DNA from: Piezodorus guildinii
Taxonomy: Eukaryota; Arthropoda; Insecta; Hemiptera; Pentatomidae
Direction: 5' to 3'
NCBI GenBank assembly: GCA_023052935.1
Contig: CM041294.1
Span: 24,632,641 to 24,696,640, forward strand
Length of the DNA: 64,000 nt
The notes under the pieces were generated by a model that did not search any database, had not been told where the DNA came from, and was given only the letters and a program-made list of their open reading frames with translations. Shown here one piece after another: positions 10,055 to 21,104 of the stretch. A program made the translations under genes and the position numbers. Each line of letters starts with the position of its first letter. The stretch's first letter is position 1.

Positions 10055-13000
10055 ATGGAAAAGAACAATAGATTTTTTGAAGGATGTGGTAAGGAAGGGC
10101 CGATTAAGTGCATATTTCTGTGTGAATTCCATCCCACCGCAGGTCCTAAAATCACATGCCAGGTAGTGTTGGTATAGTAAAATGTTTCAATTACCTATTT
10201 TGAATGTTGTGGTGAATATTTTCGTTAAAGGTTCCAGAGGATCACATATCAAAGGACACGTTCGAAGCTGTTAGTGTTTATTTAATACCCAAGCCACAGC
10301 TTTTGCGAAGCACTTTGACTATGTAAGTATCTCTGTATGGATTTTTTTCAAATGTGGAAATTCCAATTTAGCTTTAATGAAATTATTAAGTGTTATATTT
10401 TGAACAATAAATCAACCCTTGCATACAAGGGAGAAACATAAGTAAATCACTTTAATTTATTTATGTAGACCAGAATGTAAAGCTGAATTCTTCTACAATG
10501 TTTTTTTGTTTTTTTAAGATTTTTATTTTCACAAGAGCTTATGTGACCACAAGCCTCAGAATTTATACATTTGCATGTTAAATTGTGGAAAATTTATGAA
10601 AGACTAGGAATATTATTCACTGAATTCTTATCCATAGATAAAAACTACGGAAATGTTTGCTCCTGTATACTAATGTCCTGTAACTTGACACGTTTCCATG
10701 AATAAACAAAGTAATTTACCTGATATTTTCACTTATTCTTGTTTTGCTCCTGTTATTCTTTCAGGTTTTTAATTAAATAAGTGTGTTTTATAAATGGTTG
10801 TATCCTGTTGAAACAAGTTCTTACAATAAAAACTTATTAAAAGGACAAATTTTATAATAATTATCTTCTTCCCTTTTTTTTTTTGTTGTAGAACTGCATG
10901 TGGTATCAAAATAATTGGTTTTCCTGTAAGAATTGATGATAAGAAATATGCTAGAAACGCTTTTCAGTTCAATGTATGCTTTGTTTGTGACTACTGGGCT
11001 AGAACAGTTCAATACGAGTCAGTTGTCAAAAAGTTATCAGATTTTCTGGTTTGTTCCTTGGCTTATTTATTGAAGTACTTTAGGCTATTGAGAGAAATTA
11101 GTTAATATGATTTTCATATAGATTGTTCTAGAGATTGAAAGTAGTTTTCTTTCACAAAGGGAAGAGAATAAACCATTACATGAACGATTGGTTCTTATGT
11201 TTACTAAGGTGTTGGAAGACATCAATAAAAGCAACATGTGTACATTAACAGGTAACAATTGTGTTATATTATGCTATTATACATCAGTGCTACAATCTTG
11301 AAAGAGAGGAAATTTAGTTTGAAAAAAAAATCTTTATTTTAATAAATATATTTTTATATCTGAGAGAAGTTGGTGCAGTTAATTTAACACACAATTAAGC
11401 GTAAACTTAATTTATAAATGACTATTGGTCATGTAGGTAAAATGTTTCAATTACCTATTTATATTATAAAATAAAATAAAGTAAATAAAATAAACTAAGT
11501 TTACGCTTAATTGTGTGTTAAATTGACTGCACCCTGAACCAACTTCTCTCAGATATACACACAGTCAACCATTGTCACTTCATGATATATTTTTATATAT
11601 TTACTTTACAATGTTAAATTAAAAAAAATATATATGTATAACCTTTGAAGAGTCTTGGGCTCAGTACATATAAGAGATTATTACTGTTTCTAGTTACCAA
11701 CAGCCATTGAATGAGGTGATTAGGCCGAAATCAGTCCCAGGTTCCCCCCCCTCCCCCCTCCCCCGCAGTTTCCATTCACCTTCCCTGCGTCCTGATGATG
11801 ACCCACAAAGGGGGTCGAAACGTTGGCAAACAATAAATAGGTGAAACTATTTAGTTGTTTCATTTAATGACCGCCACCCGGACTAATTCCTTCCAGTAAT
11901 TCTCAACGGTCAACTAATTACATCGACACTAAATTATTTCTATTCCTCCTAGTATTCTCGATACAAAGCATTATGAAGGACAAAAATAATTCTTGCGTTA
12001 CACTGATTCTGCCTGTTTATATTCTGACACAAATTTAAAAAAGTTTAAAATATTTAATTATTTTAAACCATATTTACTATAATTTATGAGTGGTCCTCTA
12101 TACCAGTGGTATACTTATTATTTATCTTGGGTTTTACGTTCTTTCCTAAACAGCTTTTAACTAACTTATTCTAACCACAATGGGTTGGTCAAGATTTATT
12201 CTGAAGGACCACCACAAAATAAAATTCAACCAGTCGAGGCCAAATTTGAAACAACGCTCTGTGACATCACATTCTGATTGATAAGGTTACTGCCTTTTAG
12301 CTCACTCATCTATCACGACCTCATCAGTTAGATTGTAATGATATAACTGTCACAGATCTCTTTGACATCCCGGTATCTGTTGCAGCTCTATTTTTTCTAT
12401 AGCTGGTGTTCTTGGGCATAATTTTTAATTATTTGTTAAGGTTACATGGTCTTGTTTAGTTTCCTCTATTATTTGTTGCATATTAGTTACCAACTGGGAT
12501 ATTTAAAAATTTTCTTTATTTATTAGCAGTGGTTTTTATAACATTAGGATTATCTGCCTACTTCAATTAATAGTTGATAGGTAAATTAACTATCATGTAT
12601 TAAGTAGGAAATTTGCTGTGGAAGAAAGAAGTAAAAAAAGAATCAGATCTTCCGGTTATTGAAAATGTTTAAATGATTATTTTTTTTCAAATACACAATT
12701 ACTTATTATTCTCCAAATTGATTTATTGCTAACACATGCCCTTTTGACCCATCCTATGATTTCAGAAGGCTCAGCTTCTACTCATTTAAAGGTCGTTAAG
12801 GTGAGACAAGACCCAGTTCCAGTTCTAGACCACCAGGTACCTGTCTTCATTGAGGGCTCGGATCATTACCAAACAGAGCATTGGGATCTCACCACTCAGC
12901 AGGTGAATCATTTTAATCCATGTTTTTTTCCTTGAATTTTGTGTTATGGTTATAATCTCTCCAACAAATAGTCATCATCGTATGTTTAAAATACTTCTTT

Positions 13001-16000
13001 TTGTTAAAACCCCCCCCCCAAAAAAAAAAAAAAAAAACCTGTACCTCTACAACCCATGAAGAGTTTTCATAATGATGGAGTTTTGTTGACCGTTGAGAAA
13101 TTAGATGAGGAAGATGGTTGGGGGTGCGGTCATAAATTAGAAACACACATTTAAAATAAGTGCTATTTTAATTATGTGCCGACGTTTCGGCCTACAATGT
13201 GGGTCTTCATCAGGGTTGACTCTGAGACTGTCTCTAAAGAAGTGGTCTAAAGACTTCTTTAGACACAGTCTCAGAGTCAACCCTGATGAAGGCCCTCACT
13301 GTAGGCCAAAACGTTGGCACATAATTAAAATAGCACTTATTTTAAATGTGTGTTTCTAATTTATGACCGCACCCCCAACCATGAAGAATTTTGGGTTCAG
13401 TACTTATAGAGCTTCATATTCAGCCTGTAGTCATGCAAGGAGATGATTACCCCTAATCTTTGGGTAACCACTTTATAGAGGGTGGGTATGCCCAAAGAGC
13501 TCCATACCCCTGAGATGCTCCATGGCTGAAATAACAGAATAAATAATTCTGCCTCAGCTGAGGTTTGAAACGAGAACCAGAAGAACAGTAGAGTAGTGCT
13601 CCCCAATGAAAAAAAAAAAGTCATTAAAATATTTAAGATTTATGCTCGGTTATAAAACTAAAACAGTACTTTTAATAAGGTTTCTTAAAAACTGTGTTCA
13701 GATTGTTTCCTAACTCCTAAAAAAAATGTATTTCAATGTTTTATTAAAATTTAATTTAATTTTATTAACCAAGCTTGAAACTTACATCTTTTATTGGCTT
13801 ATTTACACTAAAATTATTTTTCTACCTTCATTAGAACCATAGATATTAAATAAAAGATGTTCTTCGTGCAAAAACATTCTGGTATTTTTACACGACTCCT
13901 TGAGAACGTTGGCCCTTAATATTTTGCAGATATTCATAGAACAATTCCCCCGAAATTGCATTGTAGTCTCTTAGAAATCTGCATTCTGTGGCCAAAGGCT
14001 TATCGCACCAACTGGAACAGAATCATCATGATTACCATGCTTAGGGTCTTCGCTCATGTACCTAGTTGTCAGGTAGTTGGTTGATATAGGGACGTTATAG
14101 GAGGTTGCGTATTATATCAGCTGCTGCATATCCAGCAACTGTATATATATTTAAAGACCCTAATTGATATTTTTTTTTATCCTGAAGAACTATTATTGAT
14201 CACCTAAATTTAATATAATATCCATTTTTATGTAAGAGAATAGAGACAGGTTTTTTAAGAAATTAGTTTTTTTAAGCTTTTCTCAACTTTAATGATTTAA
14301 TTTGTCTCTTAAAATACATTACTTCTTTAAACACGTGGTTCCTTTCAGTTTATTGTATTGAAGAATGTTTAATGTTATTATTTTGGTTTTAAAATTTTTT
14401 TTAATATTGCAGGTACTTCCATTTATTGATGGAATTAATCATGTAGCGAAAATAGCCGCGCAAGCTGATGTAGACAATAATCTAGTCAAAACTTGTCTTC
14501 AAAATTTAGTGTGAGTATAGAACATTCTTATTTATTTACTATATATTTCCATTGTTTCTATTTATTTAGTCATAAACTCAAAAGAAGCAGAATTGAAGAC
14601 TTCCAATTATATAAAAAACTCTTTATGGCTAATCAGAGATAAATTTTATTTCTAGTGGTAGAATACAACCCTCATTTTCTTACAGCATAGCAATAAATTT
14701 GATCCATTATGATGTGAGGAAGCGAAGGTGTTGACAAGGGTTGCTTGGTAGCTCCCAATGCTGCAGGTGGGAAACGCTTTTTTCAGAGGGCTTGGAATAC
14801 TGATCAAGTAGGCTAAACCCAGGCAACTCGACCATGAGCTTGCCAGGTAGCTCTGAGGAGGCAGTCCCTCCAACTCGGGGAAATGGTTTGATATCCTGTT
14901 TCCCTTAAAACCTACAAATCATGGAACCTCAAAAAGAAATAGCCGAAGATAATTATTAAGATAATTCTTGGCGATTTGAATGCCAAAATTGGGAAGGAGG
15001 ATATCTATAAGCCAACCAGTGGTAAATATAGTCTCCACAGTGAAACCAATGAAAATGGGAAGAGGCTTATCAGTTATGCTGCTTCCAAGGATATGGTAAT
15101 CGGAAGCACCTTTTCTGGGAAGAACGTCTATAAAGGAATATGGAAATCTCCAGATAACACTATGGTCAATCAGATCGACCATGTGCACATTAGCTATTGA
15201 CATAAATTAAATCTAATAAGCACGCGAACGTACAGAGGAGTGAATGTGGACAGTGACTATTATCTTGTCTCAAAAATACATGCAAAAATGTCTAATAAAA
15301 GAAAGGAAAGAAACTCAGCAGAAATATCGTACCCACAAGCCTAAAGAGCCTGATATCTGCTTAAGAAACACAATGTCAGATACAGTGCAGAATTGTTGGG
15401 ATTATTGTGCTCATGCCATTAAGAAGTCAGCTGAACTCGAATTAGGATTGGAAACAACACCACCTATCGCAACATGATTCAGAAGAAATTCACAAGAAGA
15501 GCATCTGAGGAATACCGGGAAAAAGAAGAGAAGAAAAGAGAGATCACAGGCGAAAGAAAAGAGCTTGGGAGAATCAGCAGCTTCAAGAACTTGAAGAGAT
15601 TAAGAGTTATAATGAAACAAGGAGCTTCTATAGGAGAGTGAATGGTATTAGGGCACCATTCAAACCTAGAGTGAAATCCTGCAGAAGTGAAAATTTAGCC
15701 AATTTATCTCAAGGAGAACAAAGACACTACTTTATAAAGCGCTAATCCACCCAGTCCTCATGTACGCTTTTGAAACCTGGCCCTTACAAAAGCTAGAGAT
15801 GGTGACAACTGGCGAAAAAATGTGGAACTATATCAGCCTTATGGGGAAGCGAACATTATTGGATTAATAAAGCTTGGACGACTTTGATAGGCTGGCCATG
15901 TTGCATGAATGAGTGGAGAGGAATTTCCAGAACGTCTCCTTCTAGGAAATCTTTATAACATTAAATTTAAACTTGGAGTTAAAAAAACCCACGATATCAG

Positions 16001-19000
16001 AACATTTAGGTTGGGATTAATAGACCTGGATTTCTACTACAGGATCTCTGCATTTGGCAGGTTGCATATTAAGTAGATACTTATTAATGAAGTCTTGGAT
16101 TTTGAATTGCATCTATGTAGCATTCTCTGTCAGTTTGGTGTCAAATTGTGCCTTACCATTCTCCTCAAAATCTTCTAGAAAGCTGTAATCATTGCTATTA
16201 AATTTTTTGATAATCACTGATATGGAAATTGAAACATCAGTTTAATAAAGATTTGTTTGTAACACTAGTAGGTATTAATTACATAGATACCACAAAAAAA
16301 AAAAAAAAAAATAAATAAATAAAAAAAATTGTATTCATGATAAAAATTAAAGGATTGACAATTTGTTTTTAATTAAGAATTTTTTCTATTATTTTGCATA
16401 GCTATATATTGTTTATTTTAATTTTTTTTAGGTATTATTTGGTAGTTAAAATGGTTCCTATCTTTCAGTACTCTAATTCATATACTGTAACACCTAAATT
16501 ACGTCAGCTTGCCGTTGACAAAAAGCTTCAAATGGACTGTTTACGTTATGTTGCTAAATCAGGTTAGTCATTAAATACTTTTCATATTATAAAGAAATTG
16601 CACTGTTCTTGTAAGTAATTATTTCACTTATGGTTTATTATTTTCAATAATGAACCTTTGTAATTGACCAAGAAATAAAAAAATAATTCCCTCCCCCTCA
16701 ATATTTGGGGTTTCCCCTTTCAAGATTTGTAGAACCCTAATAAGCAGTAAGAAAAAAAAAAAATATATATATATACATAAGTTTATTACCTACATAGCTA
16801 TATTAATTATAATACAATAATATAATTATTCAGAAATAATAAGCCACTGTATAATAATTTGCAGTGTTTTTTCTTATTTATTTTAAATTGTATAAGTTTA
16901 TTACAAATGTAATTCAATTACAGGTTGGCAGTTACCCAACTTCAGGGATGTTTTCAAGCTCTATTGTTCAATGACACATGGAACTACGGTTCGAGACTTA
17001 TGTGTGAGATATAATCCGTCATTACTAAAGATTGATGAACGAAAATTAGTCCAATTCGGTTGTGTTCAAGGCCTTATCCGTAAGATCCACAAGGTAATTT
17101 GATGTTGCTTTCTAATATTTATTTGAAATCTCAATAGCACATTAGTCAGAGTAAAAAAAGTAAAATAATATCAGTTATTTTTCACTATTCCATCTTTTAG
17201 TCATAAATTAAAATTAGGAAATGTAATCATTTCTTGTAGATTTTTTTACTGTCCTTTCAAACTCAAGGAAAGTTTGAAGCTGGGATGATTAATTTATAAA
17301 TATATATATAATTATATACTTATTTTAAAAAAATATTCTTTTAAGAAAAAATCAATTCACACAATATTTACTTCATTATTATTCATTTTACTCTCAGGCT
17401 ATTTATGTGTTCTTGACAATCAGGCACGCAATCTTTTATATTAATTTTTTAATTATAATAATAAGCAACAAAAATAATAAACAATAAGCAGGCTAACTAA
17501 GATTATTTTCCATATTCAGACTATTTATTATTTGGTAGGTCATACATTACATTTTCCTCAAGTTAATATTTCACAAACTATAAAACAATATATATGGTGC
17601 TACCTTCACCAGCTCAACATAGTATCCTGGATGCAGAATCCAAGGCTCAATAAATAGGACAATACATGTTATCTTACTTAGCAGTATCTTATAACAGTGA
17701 TAACAACTGCGTCACTATACTGATACATTTACACACCCGCAACAAACTACTAGTTCATAATAAATACGTTTCATGAACAATATGTTTCACTAATTCATTT
17801 TCCAGCCTGTAGTCCACGAAGCATCTCAAACCAACAACTGTAATTGAGGTGGGAGCCCCTGAGAACCCTAATGGTTATGGAGTTCAAGACCCTCAAGGGT
17901 ACACCCTGCAGCCGAATATCCTCGAAGGAACACCTGCACCAAACGCCTCTCCAAGTTATGGTGATAGGGAGCACTCTGATATCGATGCCCGGTACCCCTA
18001 ACTCCTGTCCAATGGCCATCCGACAGTCCAAGTCTTGGTATTTTTCCCTTTTTAAGTTGTTCCAATGGGTAGTACTGGGATTGTCCCCAACGATCTGGAC
18101 CTCGAGGATGTAGTTCCCACTCGGGGCTGAGCACACCAGGTCAGGCCTCCACCTCCTTCTACTCCCAGCAAAGGTCACCTCCTTAAGCACCCTGTATCCT
18201 TTCCTCTGGAGAGCCGCCTCGATGACATTGACCACGGCATCATGTCGCTTCACCCTCCCTCCGTGCGACAGAAAGCAGTGCTGGATGACATGGCTCGCTG
18301 TTTCATTAGTGTCACACCCCGCTCTACATTTAATCTCCATAAAGGCTAGAGGAGCGTTAAGGTTAATGTGAGTTCGCACACTTTGGATAAATGTACGGCC
18401 AGTCACTAGGAGTTCCATAGTCGGCCAGCCAATGAGTTGATGAGGAACAGTTCTTGGATTCCCTCAATGCGCTCCCATCCATGCTGTGATGCAGCTTTGT
18501 TGCCAGATGTTTTCTTCTCTCACTGCTTGAAATATCCGTTGGGTCAAAACCCATCCTTGTGAGACTGGCTGACATCTCTCTCATCGTTTTAGTGGTGCAT
18601 TGAGTACCAAAGGCGGCCCTTGCAACTGGGCAGCCCGAATGTTATGCAGCAGTCTAGCCAGCTTGATTGATGGAATGGTGAAAGAGAAGCTCGTTACCCC
18701 TAGTCCGTCCTCAATGATGGGAGCATGGAAGTAATAAGTAGGCATATCCTGAGGTAGCCGCAACCAGGATCTTTTGGCGGCTCTCGTTAGTATATCCAAC
18801 TTTCTCAACTCACTATTTTTATGAATAAGATTATTCTAACTAACTAACTAAGATTATTCTCCATATTCAGACAGCAGCTTCTCATCCTTACAAGTCCAGA
18901 TCCCAAACCTAACTGACCCTTTCTACCTGTCCTATTACCTGGTAGGTACCTTTTTTCTTAGCATCCAAAATGGATGCTATGTTTGGAAACAAACAACCAA

Positions 19001-19338
19001 ATAGGAGCTGTTATTTAAATTTTACTTTTTATCTTATTGTTAGCCTGCCTAACACAATACTCAAATAATAAATAAATAAATACTTAAACTACAAAAAATG
19101 GGTATATTACAATATATATATTTATAAGTAACCAACTTATTGAATTTAAGTGTGGTAAAAGTTATATATTTTTTTGTTTCAGTACCCTATAACTGTGGGA
19201 GGTAATGAAGATGCTGTCAATAATAGATTTACTGGCTTATTATCCACCGATGAAATATGTTGCAACCTTGGAATACCCATGAGCCAGTTAGAAGCTACAA
19301 TTGAAGCTGATCCAAATGTTATTGTAATTTCTAAATAG
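10055..19338 (+). CDS. NPRL2: Nitrogen permease regulator-like 2 (GATOR1 subunit)
   Basis: NPRL2 pairs with NPRL3 and DEPDC5 in GATOR1, the GTPase-activating complex that turns off Rag GTPases and TORC1 at the lysosome when amino acids are low. Nine exons are visible: 10055-10162, 10231-10322, 10892-11048, 11122-11251, 12766-12902, 14413-14510, 16432-16562, 16924-17093 and 19183-19338. All have GT-AG borders and consistent phases, giving 392 residues (human about 380). Exon 1 holds CIFLCEFHPTAGPKITCQ, the start of the longin-like domain. Exon 3 has DDKKYARNAFQFNVCFVCD. Exon 5 ends HWDLTTQQ. Exon 8 contains RDVFKLYC, then GTTVRDLC and IDERKLVQFG, typical of the C-terminal winged-helix part. 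Exon 9 ends EADPNVIVISK. The gene is complete and undamaged although introns 4, 5, 6 and 8 hold transposons. It converges on the - strand gene ending at 21105. Confidence 0.97.
11357..11555. repeat. Foldback repeat in NPRL2 intron 4
   Basis: The left arm from 11357 (TATCTGAGAGAAGTTGGTGC, then AACACACAATTAAGCGTAAAC) is the reverse complement of the right arm ending at 11555. The arms are about 55 bases with a few differences and one short gap. The centre is AT-rich with no open frame. It is a short non-autonomous inverted-repeat element, or two inverted copies of a smaller one. Confidence 0.75.
11645..11745 (-). repeat. SINE-A fragment (3' part), reverse orientation
   Basis: It matches the 3' half of SINE-A as seen at 34921-35218: GAAGAGTCTTGGGCTCAGTA, then a segment with CTGTTTCTAG, then GAATGAGGTGATTAGGCCGA. 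The tRNA-like head is missing. Confidence 0.7.
11770..11935 (+). repeat. Foldback-family arm with hammerhead-like core, NPRL2 intron 4
   Basis: At 11792-11829 the sequence reads CCTGATGA, then a GACCC...GGGTC hairpin, then GAAACGTTGGC. It continues GAAACTATTTAGTTGTTTCA and CCACCCGGACTAATTCCTTC to TTCTCAACGGTCAAC near 11920. The element at 51091-51292 has the same order, with a matching inverted left arm. Only the right arm is well kept here. Confidence 0.7.
13037..13605 (-). repeat. SINE-A copy split by a foldback element
   Basis: 13037-13070 (CCTGTACCTCTACAACCCAT, then GAAGAGTTTT) and 13379-13605 (ATGAAGAATTTTGGGTTCAG through CGAGAACCAGAAGAACAGTA) are the two parts of one reverse-oriented SINE-A. 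The order and spacing match the intact copies. The foldback element at about 13085-13380 sits between them, with a short duplication of the SINE sequence (CATGAAGA) at the junctions. The SINE is therefore older than the foldback insertion. Confidence 0.7.
13085..13380. mobile_element. Long foldback element with two opposed hammerhead-like cores, NPRL2 intron 5
   Basis: The sequence from 13116 (GGTTGGGGGTGCGGTCATAA) is the near-perfect reverse complement of that ending at 13380. The arms are about 130 bases and meet near 13248. Each arm holds CCTGATGA, a short hairpin and a (G/A)AAACGT(C/T)GGC block: - strand at 13210-13174 with GAAAC, + strand at 13281-13319 with AAAAC. The outer left flank has GTTGACCGTTGAGAA, shared with 51091 and inverted at 11920. 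There is no open frame of note. Confidence 0.8.
13860..14150 (-). pseudogene. Decayed coding-like remnant, family unknown
   Basis: The - strand shows two adjacent stretches in different frames with coding-like composition: NYLTTRYMSEDPKHGNHDD near 14100-14040, and CRFLRDYNAISGELFYEYL near 13990-13930. A frameshift separates them and no start or splice sites fit. It is probably an element or retroposed gene remnant inside NPRL2 intron 5. I do not recognise the family. Confidence 0.3.
14930..16310 (+). mobile_element. Internally deleted non-LTR retrotransposon in NPRL2 intron 6
   Basis: 14965-15200 encodes part of an apurinic endonuclease domain: ILGDLNAKIG, then NENGKRLISYAASKDMVIGS, then NTMVNQIDHVHIS, where the late conserved QIDHV motif is visible. 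15244-15660 reads as the charged linker after the endonuclease, with frameshifts. The catalytic RT core is missing. 15720-15960 resumes with the C-terminal region (LLYKALIHPVLMYAFETW) and an LGRL...GHV-like segment out of frame. A poly-A-like run follows at 16293-16311. The copy is dead. Confidence 0.8.
17493..18872 (-). mobile_element. 5'-truncated R2-type LINE (restriction-like endonuclease) with 29-base target duplication
   Basis: An open frame at 18418-17795 (207 codons, - strand) encodes the C-terminal part of an R2-clade protein. It has RTFIQSVRTHINLNAPLA-like lead-in, a CRAGCDTNETASHVIQHC zinc motif (C-x3-C-x7-H-x4-C), KRHDAVV, and RRRWRPDLV with the PD of the restriction-like nuclease. 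Upstream, 18808-18581 reads RSWLRLPQDMPTYYFHAP, the region before the zinc motif, in another frame. Direct repeats at 17493-17521 and 18844-18872 (CTAACTAAGATTATTYTCCA followed by TATTCAGAC, one mismatch) bracket the insert. The RT domain is absent. It lies in intron 8 of NPRL2, not in 28S rDNA. Confidence 0.85.
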
Positions 19339-21104
19339 TAGGCTAATGAATTAATTGTTAGCAATTTAATGCCATTTTGGAAATAAGACAAGTATTATGT
19401 TTATTGTTTTTACTTATATGCTCAATTGAATTATTGGTTATCTGTTTTCAATAATTTTTAATAACTAGAATATTATATTTCTTTGTTCGATCATAATTTC
19501 CACTAAACCAGGTGTTCATTAAATTATTTATTTATTTTTTTGTATTTTTGTAATATTTATTCTATTTTTAGATATTGTCTTTTCGTTATCTAAAAAGTTG
19601 TAAATTATAGGATCATAGACAAATATCAAATCAATTTTAAATATAATTTATTTGATTATATACATTTGGTAATATATTTGACCATGCCCAAAATTTTATA
19701 AATTGATAAATCATTCCCCAAAAAGCAAAATTAATAAAAAAAAAAAACCTTAGAAGGTAAACAATGTATTATTGATTTTTGTTTATTTATAATTTACTGA
19801 TTTTGCTAATTGTTTGTTGCTGAGTTGTCTTCAAATAATTTAATTATTTGCTGATGATTTTGTATCATTTATATCTTAACAGAGATTAAAAAATTGTTTT
19901 GTAGTTTAATATTGTTGAATATTCCTAGTATTTGGTTTAATGAAAAGTTGTTATAAGAAATTTCTGTTTTTACTTAATAAATCTTTTTAAAAAATAATAT
20001 AAATCTTTGGAAGTTGTCAATTCTATATTTGCAAAATTCACATGTTTATTGTTATATTTTACTATTTTTTTGCCAGATACATTAATAAACAACTGATTTC
20101 TTTGAATTATAAATTATTGTGTTTTTAAAGTTGTCGATCAAGAAAGTGATCTATAATGCTGTTAGTTCTTACATTCAAGTGTATAAAAGACTGTTACTTT
20201 AGAAAATGATTGTGATTGGCACTCTGATAGCATTTATTCTCAGAAAATTAATTTTAATAAAATGTGATATTAACATAAACTCTCATTTATGATTAAGCTT
20301 CAAAGATTTTCTATGTGTCAAATTTGTATAGCTAGTTTTTTTTATTACTATATTAAATATTTTTAATCAGGGACATTAAAGTTTCATATATATTCTATGT
20401 AAATATTTATTTATAAAATTGTTGATACTTTTGGAAAAGAATTGAAATTGGATTAATTTTATAAATGTTTATTTAGATTTGTCCCTCTTTCAATTCAGAG
20501 AAATAATGTACAATTTATTCAGTTTAAAAATATAAATATATATTTTGAATATAATTAAATTGGTATTTTTTTTATTCAACATTGGCCATTTAATACTAAA
20601 AATATCTCATTGTGTTCAAATTACAAATATTTAACAACAAAGTGAAAGGAATAACATATAAAAAAAGAAAAAGAACAGATAGAAAATCTTCTCCGTAATC
20701 CATCTCATTTGTTCCTCTGGGCTCTTGATATGTTCCCAAACCACCTTTGCCAATGTTCAACAAAATCCTTAGCTGATCTTATATCCAAGTGGTTCCTAAT
20801 TGTAGAATTCCTGGCTCATATCAATTACTATAATAATGTGTCATGAAATGCAATGAAAAAAAAAAAAAAAAATTATTCATCAGTAATTTCACCTAACTGA
20901 GTATTGGACTTTTTCTGAATCCTTGTTCGCTTTGTTTGTAGCTTTTACTTCTTCGACTTTTTTGTTAATATGAAAATTTTTAGTATGGTTTGGAAAATTA
21001 AATGTGAAATCAGTACCTTTCAAAAATAATGTTGAATAAATAAATCAACGTCTCAATTGTTACTTGAGATCTTTAAACATTAATAAAATACTTTCCAAAT
21101 ATTT
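19339..21104. other. Convergent 3' flanks of NPRL2 and the unknown - strand gene
   Basis: AT-rich, with no exon. AATAAA hexamers near 19731 and 19977 are possible NPRL2 polyadenylation signals. 20640-20830 has slightly higher GC but no frame that I can support. Confidence 0.4.

Noticed and set aside
12726..12935. 69-codon frame read as a separate gene
   Set aside because: It is NPRL2 exon 5 with intronic extension at both ends.
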